A stretch of 64,000 bases of DNA from an uncultured Opitutales bacterium (lineage in GTDB: Bacteria > Verrucomicrobiota > Verrucomicrobiia > Opitutales > Intestinicryptomonadaceae): the NCBI GenBank assembly GCA_900545705.1, contig URAK01000006.1, positions 1 through 64,000 of the forward strand. The letters run 5' to 3'. A model generated the notes under the pieces. The model was not told the DNA's origin. It worked only from the letters and a program-made list of their open reading frames with translations, and did no database searches. Both the position numbers and the translations under genes were made by a program. This document shows, piece by piece, positions 52,478 to 60,840 of this stretch. Position 1 is the first letter of the stretch. Each line of letters starts with the position of its first letter.

Positions 52478-53035
52478 ATGCGTGATTTGAAAACAAATTT
52501 AAACCTGTTAATTGAGGCGGCGGAAAAAACGCGCGAACTTGCCGATAGCGCCGATAAAATATGCGCTGCGCTCGCAAACTGCATAAGAGGCGGCGGAACC
52601 ATATTCACCTGCGGAAACGGCGGCAGCGCCGCCGACGCAATGCACTTTGCCGAGGAGCTTACCGGGAAATACAAGGCAGTCCGCCGCCCGCTTAGGGGGA
52701 TATGCATAAATTCGGACGCCGCCGCGCTTACGTGCATTGCAAACGACTTCGGATATGAAAGCGTGTTTTCACGGCAGCTTGAAGCTCTCGGGAGGAAATC
52801 CGACGCCGTTTTGATTTTTACGACAAGCGGAAATTCGGCAAACCAGATTGCGGCCCTAAAAAAGGCGAAAGAGCTCGGCATAACATCAGTAGTTCTGTCG
52901 GGACGCGACGGCGGAGAATGCTCGAAAATATCCGACCTAAGCCTCGTGGTTCCCTCCGACGACGGGGCTAGAATACAGGAAATCCATGGAGTAATTTTGC
53001 ACACAATAATAGAGGCAATTGAAGATATTGTATGA
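52478..53035 (+). CDS. SIS-domain sugar-phosphate isomerase, GmhA-like
   Basis: The start at 52478 removes a 28-residue non-family leader. The 185-residue protein shows the SIS pattern TIFTCGNGGSAADAMHFAEELTG, ICINSDAAALTCIANDFG and FTTSGNSANQIAALKKA, matching phosphoheptose isomerase (GmhA/LpcA) and related enzymes. Its neighbours are a ROK kinase, a sugar transporter and a glycosidase, so it may act on a hexose or heptose phosphate in catabolism rather than in lipopolysaccharide synthesis. Its TGA overlaps the kinase ATG by 4 bases. Confidence 0.88.
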   Translation: MRDLKTNLNLLIEAAEKTRELADSADKICAALANCIRGGGTIFTCGNGGSAADAMHFAEELTGKYKAVRRPLRGICINSDAAALTCIANDFGYESVFSRQLEALGRKSDAVLIFTTSGNSANQIAALKKAKELGITSVVLSGRDGGECSKISDLSLVVPSDDGARIQEIHGVILHTIIEAIEDIV

Positions 53036-54030
53036 GCATATTAATAGGAATAGACATAGGCGGGACAAAATGCGCCGTTTCTCTCGGGGAAACGGAAAGC
53101 GAAACTTTGCGCATTTTAGCAAAAAAAATTTTTGCAACTCCGGATCGCGACCCCAATGCGGCAATTCAAAAAATTATATCTTTGATATGGGAATTGGCGC
53201 GCGAAAATAAGTTGGATGCGGGGGAAATATCCGCAATAGGCATCGCTTGCGGCGGGCCTCTCGACAGCGATCGCGGCGTAATTTTAAGTCCGCCCAACCT
53301 GCCAGGCTGGGACAATATCGGCATTGTTTCAGAAATTGTAAAAATTTTCAAAACCCCTTGCGGGCTGCAAAACGACGCCAATGCCTGCGCACTCGCCGAA
53401 TGGAAATTCGGCGCCGGGCGCGGACTGCGCGACATGGTTTTTATGACATTCGGAACGGGGCTTGGCGCGGGGCTCATTTTAAACGGGGAGCTCTACTCCG
53501 GCGCCAACGGCAACGCCGGCGAAATAGGGCACATTAGGCTTGCCGAATACGGCCCTGTCGGGTACGGCAAGCGCGGGTCTTTCGAAGGCTTTTGCAGCGG
53601 TGCCGGCATCGCAAAAATCGCGCGGGAAAAAATTGCGGAAAAGCTGCAAATGGGCGAGCGCCCCGCTGTATGCGCTGATTTGGCAAAGCTCGATTCCATG
53701 ACTGCAAAAAGCCTCGCCCAAGCGGCGGAAATCGGAGACAGCCTCGCCATCGAAATTTATGAAGAAAGCGGAAAAATGCTCGGACTCGGGCTCTCGGTGA
53801 TAGTCGATATAATAAACCCGCAGGCGATAATAATTGGCGGCGTATTCTCAAGGTCGCGCGAATTGCTGTGGCCGCACGCCGAAGAAGTCCTCCGCCGCGA
53901 GGCGCTCGGAGCTTCGCTTAATGCCTGCAAAATTTTAACGGCGGAACTCGGCGAAAATGTAGGCGACTACGCGGCGCTTTCGGTTGCGCAATACGAATTG
54001 GGAAAAGCCCAAGCGAGAGTTGGGAGGTAA
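53032..54030 (+). CDS. ROK-family sugar kinase without the zinc-binding cysteines
   Basis: The 332-residue protein has LIGIDIGGTKCAVSL (ATP loop), QNDANACALAEWKFGAG with the catalytic Asp, FMTFGTGLGAGLILNG and GNAGEIGHIRL. The usual zinc motif CxCGxxGCxE reads VGYGKRGSFE here, so all three Cys are replaced by Val, Tyr and Ser, while the structural GE-IGH motif is kept. ROK kinases phosphorylate glucose, mannose, N-acetylmannosamine or fructose. The zinc-free form suggests a changed binding loop or a different substrate. It sits between the isomerase and the transporter. Confidence 0.88.
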   Translation: MSILIGIDIGGTKCAVSLGETESETLRILAKKIFATPDRDPNAAIQKIISLIWELARENKLDAGEISAIGIACGGPLDSDRGVILSPPNLPGWDNIGIVSEIVKIFKTPCGLQNDANACALAEWKFGAGRGLRDMVFMTFGTGLGAGLILNGELYSGANGNAGEIGHIRLAEYGPVGYGKRGSFEGFCSGAGIAKIAREKIAEKLQMGERPAVCADLAKLDSMTAKSLAQAAEIGDSLAIEIYEESGKMLGLGLSVIVDIINPQAIIIGGVFSRSRELLWPHAEEVLRREALGASLNACKILTAELGENVGDYAALSVAQYELGKAQARVGR

Positions 54031-54036
54031 AAAAAT

Positions 54037-55230
54037 ATGGCGCGCTCAAAAACAGCAAAGCTACTCCTGCCGCTATTTCTCGGATTCTACGTTATGGGAT
54101 TCGTCGATTTTGCAGGAATTGCAACAAGCTATGTAAAGGCGGAATTTTCAGGCGCATTGCCGGACGAATTTTTTGGTTTTTTGCCGTCGGCCGTCTTGGT
54201 ATGGTTTCTCGTATTTTCGATTCCTTCGGCAGTGCTCATGGGCAAAATAGGCAGGCGCAACACGGCGCTTTTAAGCGCCGCGATTACCGCGCTTTCCGCG
54301 GCTCTCGCATTTTGCTTTGACTCCATATGGTTTTGCGTCGCCGGTTTCGCGCTGCTTGGAATTGGAAACGTTATTTTGCAAGTTTCAATGATGCCGCTTT
54401 TGTCCGCCTGCGTCGCTCCGGAAAGGCTCGCGAGCGCGGCGTCTGCGGGACAGTCCATAAAGGCTCTTTCGTCGTTTGCAGGCCCCTTTATCGCGCTTTT
54501 TGCGGCGGGGATTCTCGGCTCGTGGAGGTGGATTTTCCCGATTTTCGGCGCGGTAACAATAGTTTTTGGAATATGGCTGTATTTTACAGACATACCTGAA
54601 CCGCCAGAGCGCGGATCGGCTTCCATTAGAAAAGTTGCGGGCTTGTTTTCCAACAGGATAATTGTCGCATTGTTTTTTGCGATTGTCGCCGTTGTGGGGC
54701 TCGACATGGGAATGAACATGGCCTCCCCAATGGTTCTAATGGAAAAACTCGGCCTGGATCCGTCGCTCGAAAGTTCCGTAAGGAGAGTTGGGCTTGCGCC
54801 GAGCGTATATTTTGCTTGCAGGACAGCGGGAACTTTCGCGGGAGCCGCCATACTCTCGAGAATCGATTCCTTTGCGTATTTTAAAATACATATAATACTC
54901 GCAATCTTTGCGCTTGTATTCACGATTTTTTCGGAATCTGAAATGGCGGCGTTCGCGGGGATAGGGCTTGTCGGGTATTCGATATCGTCGATATATTCCG
55001 TTGTATTTTCCCGCGCGCTCAATGAAATGCCGGATTCAGAGAACGAGATATCCGGATTGATGACTACGGGTATAGCGGGAGGCGCCGCAATTCCTCCCGT
55101 AATGACTTTCGCGCAGGGAGTGTATGGCGGAGTGTCGGCGGCGTTGGCCGTCATGGTTTGCGTCTGCCTATATCTGGTGTGGTGTTCGTTTTGCGTTTCG
55201 GGAGAAAAAAACTCGCAAAAAACAAATTAG
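54037..55230 (+). CDS. MFS sugar transporter, FucP/GluP-like
   Basis: The 397-residue protein has about twelve hydrophobic segments, with PLFLGFYVMGFVDFAGIATSYVK at the start and MGKIGRRNTALLSAAI as the MFS signature loop between segments 2 and 3. This N-terminus resembles the fucose/glucose-galactose:H+ symporter group. A good ribosome site (GGGAGG) precedes the ATG, and the gap to the kinase is 6 bases. It would bring in the sugar released by the glycosidase downstream. The substrate is unknown. Confidence 0.85.
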   Translation: MARSKTAKLLLPLFLGFYVMGFVDFAGIATSYVKAEFSGALPDEFFGFLPSAVLVWFLVFSIPSAVLMGKIGRRNTALLSAAITALSAALAFCFDSIWFCVAGFALLGIGNVILQVSMMPLLSACVAPERLASAASAGQSIKALSSFAGPFIALFAAGILGSWRWIFPIFGAVTIVFGIWLYFTDIPEPPERGSASIRKVAGLFSNRIIVALFFAIVAVVGLDMGMNMASPMVLMEKLGLDPSLESSVRRVGLAPSVYFACRTAGTFAGAAILSRIDSFAYFKIHIILAIFALVFTIFSESEMAAFAGIGLVGYSISSIYSVVFSRALNEMPDSENEISGLMTTGIAGGAAIPPVMTFAQGVYGGVSAALAVMVCVCLYLVWCSFCVSGEKNSQKTN

Positions 55231-55254
55231 GCTTTATTATTAAGAAAAATATTT

Positions 55255-57690
55255 ATGAAAAATCTTATAAAAAAATTTCCGCAGACGGTGGCAGTGCTTG
55301 CCGCAATCGCCGCAATATTTCTGTTTTTTGGCAGCCGAGAAAGGACTGTGCAACCCTCACAAAAAGCGTCAAACGCGGGCGGAACGGACTTAAACGGTCA
55401 ATGGTCCCTTAAATTCTGGCCGCAGCCAGACACCGGCGCGCTGAGGACGCTTGGCGGGGCAAAAACGGCTCAGGGGGCAAAGACAATCAAAGCCCAAGTT
55501 CCAGGAAATGTCGAATTGGATCTTTTTAAGGCAGGGCTGGTTCCCAATCCGGAATTGGGCGACAATTCCTACAAGCTGCGCGAATACGAAGGCTACCAGT
55601 GGCTTTTCTCGCGCGAATTTACGTCGCCGAATCTCGGCAGCGGAGAGCGCGCAATACTGCGGCTTGACGGCGTTGATACGTTTGCCGACATATTTATAAA
55701 CGGCAAAAAAGTCGGAGAGACCTCTAATATGCTTATACCGCATACATTCGACATCACAGATTTTCTGTCGAAGGGCGGTAAAAACAATCTGGATATTTTA
55801 ATCCGCTCGGCGATAATGGAATCGAACGGAAGAAAGATCGGGGCAATATCTTCGGCATACGATTCCGAAGGGATAAGAAAGGCGCCCCACATGTACGGCT
55901 GGGACATAATGCCGCGCATGTTGAGCGCGGGTATTTGGCGCGACGCAAAAATTGAAATTCAAAAACCCGCCCGCATTGAGGACATTTTCTTTATGACGGT
56001 CTACACAGACCCAAAAAATAATGAGGCCGTATGCAGCGCAAGGATAAGAACAGCATTGCCGCGCGAGCTGCTCGGAAAGCTTTCGGTGCTTGCAAAACTG
56101 TCTATCGGCGGGGAAACAGTCTGGTCGAGGAAAATGCCTGCTGACATGTTCACCCTTTCGCCGCGGGACATTAAAATAAAAAACGCCAAACTTTGGTGGC
56201 CGCGCGGATACGGCGAAAGCCCCCTCTACGTTTTTGAAGCCTCCCTACTCTCGCCCGACGGAAAGCTGCTCGATTCAAAGCGAATAAACGTGGGGCTGCG
56301 CACAGTTAGCCTTAAAAGGTCGGACGTCTTTAAAAACGGCGACAAGGGCGAATTCGCATTTTACGTAAACGGGCGCAAAATATATATAAAAGGCACGAAC
56401 TGGGTTCCGCTCGACGCACTGCATAGCCGCGATCCCCAACATCTCCAAAAGACTCTCGAAATGGCGGCGGATTTAAACTGCAACATGCTGCGCTGCTGGG
56501 GCGGAAATGTTTACGAGTCCGACGCATTCTACGATTTTTGCGACAAAAACGGCATATTGATATGGCAGGATTTCAGCCTCGCGTGCACAACTCCCCCGCA
56601 AGACGACGATTTTGCAAAAGCGATGGAAATTGAAGCAAGAAGCGTAGTCGAAAGGCTCCGTTCGCACCCGTCGCTCGCGCTGTGGGCCGGCAACAATGAA
56701 AACGACTCGTCTTTCGATTGGCTGTTTAATTCCAACAGGCTCAACATCGACCCTTCAAAGGAACGCATAAGCCGGAAGGTTTTGCCGGGAGTTTTGTACG
56801 AGCTCGACCCCACGCGCCCGTACCTTCCGAGTTCTCCGTATTATAGCAACGACGTGTTTGAAAACAAGGCCGACCCTTCGGAAGTTCACCTATGGGGTCC
56901 GCGCGGATACTACAAGGCGCCCTTTTACACTTCAAGCAACGCCCACTTCGTAAGCGAAATCGGATACCACGGCTGTCCCAACAGGGAATCGCTCGAAAAG
57001 ATGTTCGATAAAGAACACCTCTATCCGTGGACTGACGCAAAGAATTTGAAATGGAATAAACAGTGGCAGGCCAAAGCCATCACCCCATTTGAAAGCAATA
57101 TTGGCAGCGAAAAAAGAAACTATCTGATGACAAACCAAATTGCAAAAGTCTTTGGGGAAGTCCCGAGAGATTTGGACGATTTCATATCTGCGTCGCAAAT
57201 AGTGCAGGCGGAAGCGAAGAAATATTTTATTGAATTCTGGCGGACAGGCAAACCGTATAGATGCGGTATACTCTGGTGGAACCTCCGCGACGGCTGGCCG
57301 ATTCTCTCGGACGCGATAACCGACTATTTCTTTTCAAAAAAGCTCGCCTACTACTACATAAAGCGCGTCCAGGAAAACGCCATTGTCGCCGTAAACGACG
57401 CGCTTGAAGTGATTGCCGTAAACGATACATTCAAGCCAGCTGAAGGTAAAGTTGAGATATCGGACATTGAAGGTGGAAAAGTCTTGTTTGAGGCAAACTT
57501 TAAAATACCTCCAAACGGAAAAACGCTCATTGGGAATGTATCCGGGCTGCCGTCGGAACGCGGCATGCTGCTTATAAAATACGAAATTGATGGCAAGGAG
57601 CAGCTAAACCACTATCTGTACGGCAAGCCGCCGTTTGATCTCAAAAAATACAGGAAGTGGGCTGAGTCTCTCGAGATAAAGAGGGACTGA
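55255..57690 (+). CDS. GH2 glycosidase, beta-mannosidase-like
   Basis: The 811-residue protein begins with a membrane anchor or signal (TVAVLAAIAAIFLFFG) and then has the sugar-binding domain (NGQWSLKFWPQ, RLDGVDTFADIFINGKKVGE), the immunoglobulin-like domain and the catalytic barrel. KGTNWVPLDALHSRD and LRCWGGNVYESDAFYD fit beta-mannosidases; WAGNNEND carries the acid/base Glu and FVSEIGYHG the nucleophile Glu. Because it is probably membrane-bound and periplasmic, it may release mannose from oligosaccharides for uptake by the MFS protein. It is the last gene of the operon, and the next gene reads towards it, with only 12 bases between. Confidence 0.9.
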   Translation: MKNLIKKFPQTVAVLAAIAAIFLFFGSRERTVQPSQKASNAGGTDLNGQWSLKFWPQPDTGALRTLGGAKTAQGAKTIKAQVPGNVELDLFKAGLVPNPELGDNSYKLREYEGYQWLFSREFTSPNLGSGERAILRLDGVDTFADIFINGKKVGETSNMLIPHTFDITDFLSKGGKNNLDILIRSAIMESNGRKIGAISSAYDSEGIRKAPHMYGWDIMPRMLSAGIWRDAKIEIQKPARIEDIFFMTVYTDPKNNEAVCSARIRTALPRELLGKLSVLAKLSIGGETVWSRKMPADMFTLSPRDIKIKNAKLWWPRGYGESPLYVFEASLLSPDGKLLDSKRINVGLRTVSLKRSDVFKNGDKGEFAFYVNGRKIYIKGTNWVPLDALHSRDPQHLQKTLEMAADLNCNMLRCWGGNVYESDAFYDFCDKNGILIWQDFSLACTTPPQDDDFAKAMEIEARSVVERLRSHPSLALWAGNNENDSSFDWLFNSNRLNIDPSKERISRKVLPGVLYELDPTRPYLPSSPYYSNDVFENKADPSEVHLWGPRGYYKAPFYTSSNAHFVSEIGYHGCPNRESLEKMFDKEHLYPWTDAKNLKWNKQWQAKAITPFESNIGSEKRNYLMTNQIAKVFGEVPRDLDDFISASQIVQAEAKKYFIEFWRTGKPYRCGILWWNLRDGWPILSDAITDYFFSKKLAYYYIKRVQENAIVAVNDALEVIAVNDTFKPAEGKVEISDIEGGKVLFEANFKIPPNGKTLIGNVSGLPSERGMLLIKYEIDGKEQLNHYLYGKPPFDLKKYRKWAESLEIKRD

Positions 57691-57702
57691 TCGGCAAAAT
57701 CT

Positions 57703-60700
57703 TCAAAGTTCCAATTCAACAAGATTGCAGTCGTCGTACCCAAGCACAAACGCGCGCACAATCCGCGCGTTAAAGAGCGACTTTGCCGCGCGCGCGTACA
57801 TGGAAAGCTGGCGCGCGTATTTTTTTTGCGCGTCGACAGAAGTGCTTTTGTAATCTATAACGCGCACTTCGCGCGCTGATCCGTCAATATCTTTAAAAAC
57901 TTCAAGCCTGTCGAATATTCCGCTGACCGCTGCGGAGTCTCCAGTAAATAAAAATTGGTACTCCGAAAAACATTCCGACTCCCCATGCTTTTCAAAAACT
58001 TTCCTTCCGCCCTCCGATTCGGCGAGCCTTTCGACTGTTTCAACCGCCTCCGCGATATCTGCGTCGGGATATCTCGAAACGGCGCTTTTAAACTCAAGAG
58101 TCCCAGCAAAGCCTTCACCAAAATCGGCGCGAAGCCTCAATAGCTCGTGGACCAAAGCTCCTCTTTGGAGCGACTTTTCATCGGCTTCGACCAGAGGCGC
58201 CGACGGTAAATCGGGGCGCGCTCCAACAGATAAAATTTTCGGATTTTCGACGGGAACTATGTACGGCATTTGCGGGATTTCTCCCCCGCCCTTTTCAAAC
58301 CAAAGAGGATCGCCGCGCTCAAATTCGCTATCTGAAATTTTACGGCAGTTTATCGACTCAAATGCGCCCTCTATCCATTCCTTTAACGGAGAAGCCGATT
58401 TGTTTGACCGCTCCGGCATTACGACGTAAACCGCATTTTTAGCGCGAGTGAAAGCCACGTAAAGCGCGCAAATATCCTCAAAAGCCCGGGCGTCCCTCAC
58501 GCGCTCGTAATTGGAATTTAGCAGGGGATCCAACGCGCATACAGCCGCCGGAGGGGTTATTAACATTCCAAGGTACTGCTCCGCGTCCCCAAATCGCCCA
58601 TCGCAGATTTCGCCAAGCCCTGGCGATGAGGATTTTTCATTCTTATATGCGTCAGGCAAAATTACCATGTCAAAGCCAAGCCCCTTCGACTTGTGAATTG
58701 TCATTACCTGCACGGTATTTTCCGCCGTCCCGGACCTGAAAGTCTTCGAGCGGATAAATTCCACAAATGCGTCATCGCCACCAGAAAGATTTTTATCAAA
58801 TTCGCCGCAAGCCTCGCAGAGGCGCTCAAGCATTTCCAGAGAAAATTCGTCGAGCTCCGCGATCCCAGATTCTTCCGGGGTTTTTATAAAATTTTCAAAT
58901 TTTTTAAAGAGAGCCGAATATCCTCCGCATTCAATATCCGCGCGGGCTTCACTTAAAAATTCAGAGTCGAAACCGCGGCAGAATTTCCAAATCGGAGTCA
59001 TTTCAAGCATCGCTGTTGCTGCGCTGTCAGACGGGTGTGCAAGACGCTGGACAATCTGGATAAACGGCGGCACTATCATATTTTCGGAAGATATGCGCGC
59101 GTCAAGTTCCCCAGCCGCCGGAATATTTAAGCCGTCCTCGGTGGCGCGCCTGCGCATGTACTCGACGAGCGCCTCAACTTCGTCGTTTTTGCGGAGCAAA
59201 ACAGCGCACGATTTTCCCCTGAGCGGCGGATTGACCTCTTTTACAATCCCGTAAACTCTCTCATACACGGCAAGTTTTTCGGCGGCAAGCTCCTCGGATT
59301 TACGCCCCTGCGCACGTTCGGTAATGGAGAGGCGTACGTACGACGGCCTGTCTGGTACTGCAGTTTCATGGGCAGTGAACAATCTGGAAAACACCCCGGC
59401 CGCATTTTTCTTGAAAACGCTTTCGAGTGAAGCGCTGTCAGAAAAAAGCGCATTTACAAGAACAATAATGTCAAGCCCCGAGCGCCAAGACTTTACAAGC
59501 TCCTCGCCCTCCTCCATCAATCCCATTCCGGAATAATTTGCGAAGATTTCTCCGAACAGCCTAAAATCCCCCCCACGCCATGAATATATCGACTGCTTAA
59601 CGTCGCCTACGTAAAAAAAAGACCGCTCTTTTGAATCATCGAAAACAGCCTCGTCGACGAGATTTTTAAATACCTTCCATTGGGCGCGGGAAGTGTCTTG
59701 AAATTCGTCGAACATCCAATGTTTTAGCTTTGAGTCGAGCCGCTCCTCCAAGAGCAGGGTTGTCACACAGTTGTCCGGCGCGGAGAGTATTTTGGGAATG
59801 TCGTCGAAAACGAGCTTGCCTTTTGCACGTACGCTTTTTGTGTATTCTTTTTCAAAATTCGAGCAGATTTCCGCGAGGGAGTGCGTTGCCTCGCAAAGCC
59901 TATGCAAGTGCGAAGAAAGTAGCCTCTCGAAAAGCGAGGTAAGCGCGGATGCCATTTCGGGGGGAATGGATACGGTTTTTCTGCCCGCTGCAATTTCAGC
60001 GTTATTCTCTATGCGCCCCGCGAGCCTAAACGCCTCCGAGAGCTTGGCAACAAAAGCAGGGACGTAATCCGCCATTCTAAGGTGGTTGGAGTTTTCAAAG
60101 AACTTGGACATTCCGAGTTTTTCCATGCCAAATTTTGGCTCCAAAGCACGCAGGGCTTTCAAGTCGCATTCGTATTTTTCCCCATTCCATTGGGCAGGCT
60201 TTACGCTCTTAAATATTTTGGGATTCCCCCATTCGGATATGTCCGGATGCAGCCATAGCCATTTGCGGGACAACTCCACAAGTTCCGCAAGTTTTTTGGA
60301 GATTGATTTTTCCTCCTGCCCGAATGTCGTCTTTTTTACGAGCTCAGAAAAATCCTCAAAAGTTTTTTTAGAAATTGCGCCGTTCTTGAAAACTCGCTCC
60401 CGGACCGCCGACAGCTCCCTTCTTTCCGAGAAAGAATCCATTAAAGCCAAGTCCGAAAAAATCCCGAAGTCAGAGGCGAACGAACCGAGCATCGCCGAAC
60501 AAAAAGAGTCTATCGTCCCGAGCCTCAACCTGCCGAGATTTTTTACGAGCCTGCCAAGCAAAGATATAAAGTCTTTTTTTGAATACTTATTTTCGTCGCC
60601 GGAAACCTCTTTTGAGAGTTTTTTTGCCTCCAGCTCAGATTCTGCCGCAGAAGCTGTGCGCCTTAAAATCTCGCTCAAAAATTCCCCCGCCGATTTCCGT

Positions 60701-60840
60701 GTGAATGTGAGGGCAACTATCGACGCCGGATCTGCCTCTTCGAGGGCTATTGCGATATACCGCCCAGTGAGGCTGTACGTTTTCCCGGATCCAGCCGAGG
60801 CCGAGCTTCTAATGTTTGCAAAAGTCGGTTTGGTTTTCAT
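57703..60840 (-). CDS. addA: AddA-like UvrD-type helicase-nuclease
   Basis: The 1045-residue protein has ASAGSGKTYSLTGR (Walker A), IVALTFTRKSAGEF (Ia), DEFQDTSRAQWKVF (Walker B), VGDVKQSIYSWRGGDFRLFG (III), VQVMTIHKSKGLGFD (V) and a C-terminal RecB-type nuclease motif (VRVIDYKSTSVDAQKKYARQL, DYKS). It is the helicase and nuclease half of an AddAB enzyme that processes double-strand breaks for recombination. The addB-like gene overlaps it by 4 bases. A length of about 1045 is slightly short for AddA. Confidence 0.9.
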   Translation of the reverse strand: MKTKPTFANIRSSASAGSGKTYSLTGRYIAIALEEADPASIVALTFTRKSAGEFLSEILRRTASAAESELEAKKLSKEVSGDENKYSKKDFISLLGRLVKNLGRLRLGTIDSFCSAMLGSFASDFGIFSDLALMDSFSERRELSAVRERVFKNGAISKKTFEDFSELVKKTTFGQEEKSISKKLAELVELSRKWLWLHPDISEWGNPKIFKSVKPAQWNGEKYECDLKALRALEPKFGMEKLGMSKFFENSNHLRMADYVPAFVAKLSEAFRLAGRIENNAEIAAGRKTVSIPPEMASALTSLFERLLSSHLHRLCEATHSLAEICSNFEKEYTKSVRAKGKLVFDDIPKILSAPDNCVTTLLLEERLDSKLKHWMFDEFQDTSRAQWKVFKNLVDEAVFDDSKERSFFYVGDVKQSIYSWRGGDFRLFGEIFANYSGMGLMEEGEELVKSWRSGLDIIVLVNALFSDSASLESVFKKNAAGVFSRLFTAHETAVPDRPSYVRLSITERAQGRKSEELAAEKLAVYERVYGIVKEVNPPLRGKSCAVLLRKNDEVEALVEYMRRRATEDGLNIPAAGELDARISSENMIVPPFIQIVQRLAHPSDSAATAMLEMTPIWKFCRGFDSEFLSEARADIECGGYSALFKKFENFIKTPEESGIAELDEFSLEMLERLCEACGEFDKNLSGGDDAFVEFIRSKTFRSGTAENTVQVMTIHKSKGLGFDMVILPDAYKNEKSSSPGLGEICDGRFGDAEQYLGMLITPPAAVCALDPLLNSNYERVRDARAFEDICALYVAFTRAKNAVYVVMPERSNKSASPLKEWIEGAFESINCRKISDSEFERGDPLWFEKGGGEIPQMPYIVPVENPKILSVGARPDLPSAPLVEADEKSLQRGALVHELLRLRADFGEGFAGTLEFKSAVSRYPDADIAEAVETVERLAESEGGRKVFEKHGESECFSEYQFLFTGDSAAVSGIFDRLEVFKDIDGSAREVRVIDYKSTSVDAQKKYARQLSMYARAAKSLFNARIVRAFVLGYDDCNLVELEL

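Noticed and set aside
54129..55154. 341-codon frame antisense to the MFS gene
   Set aside because: It mirrors the GC-rich hydrophobic codons of the MFS protein on the other strand and has no ribosome site or family match.
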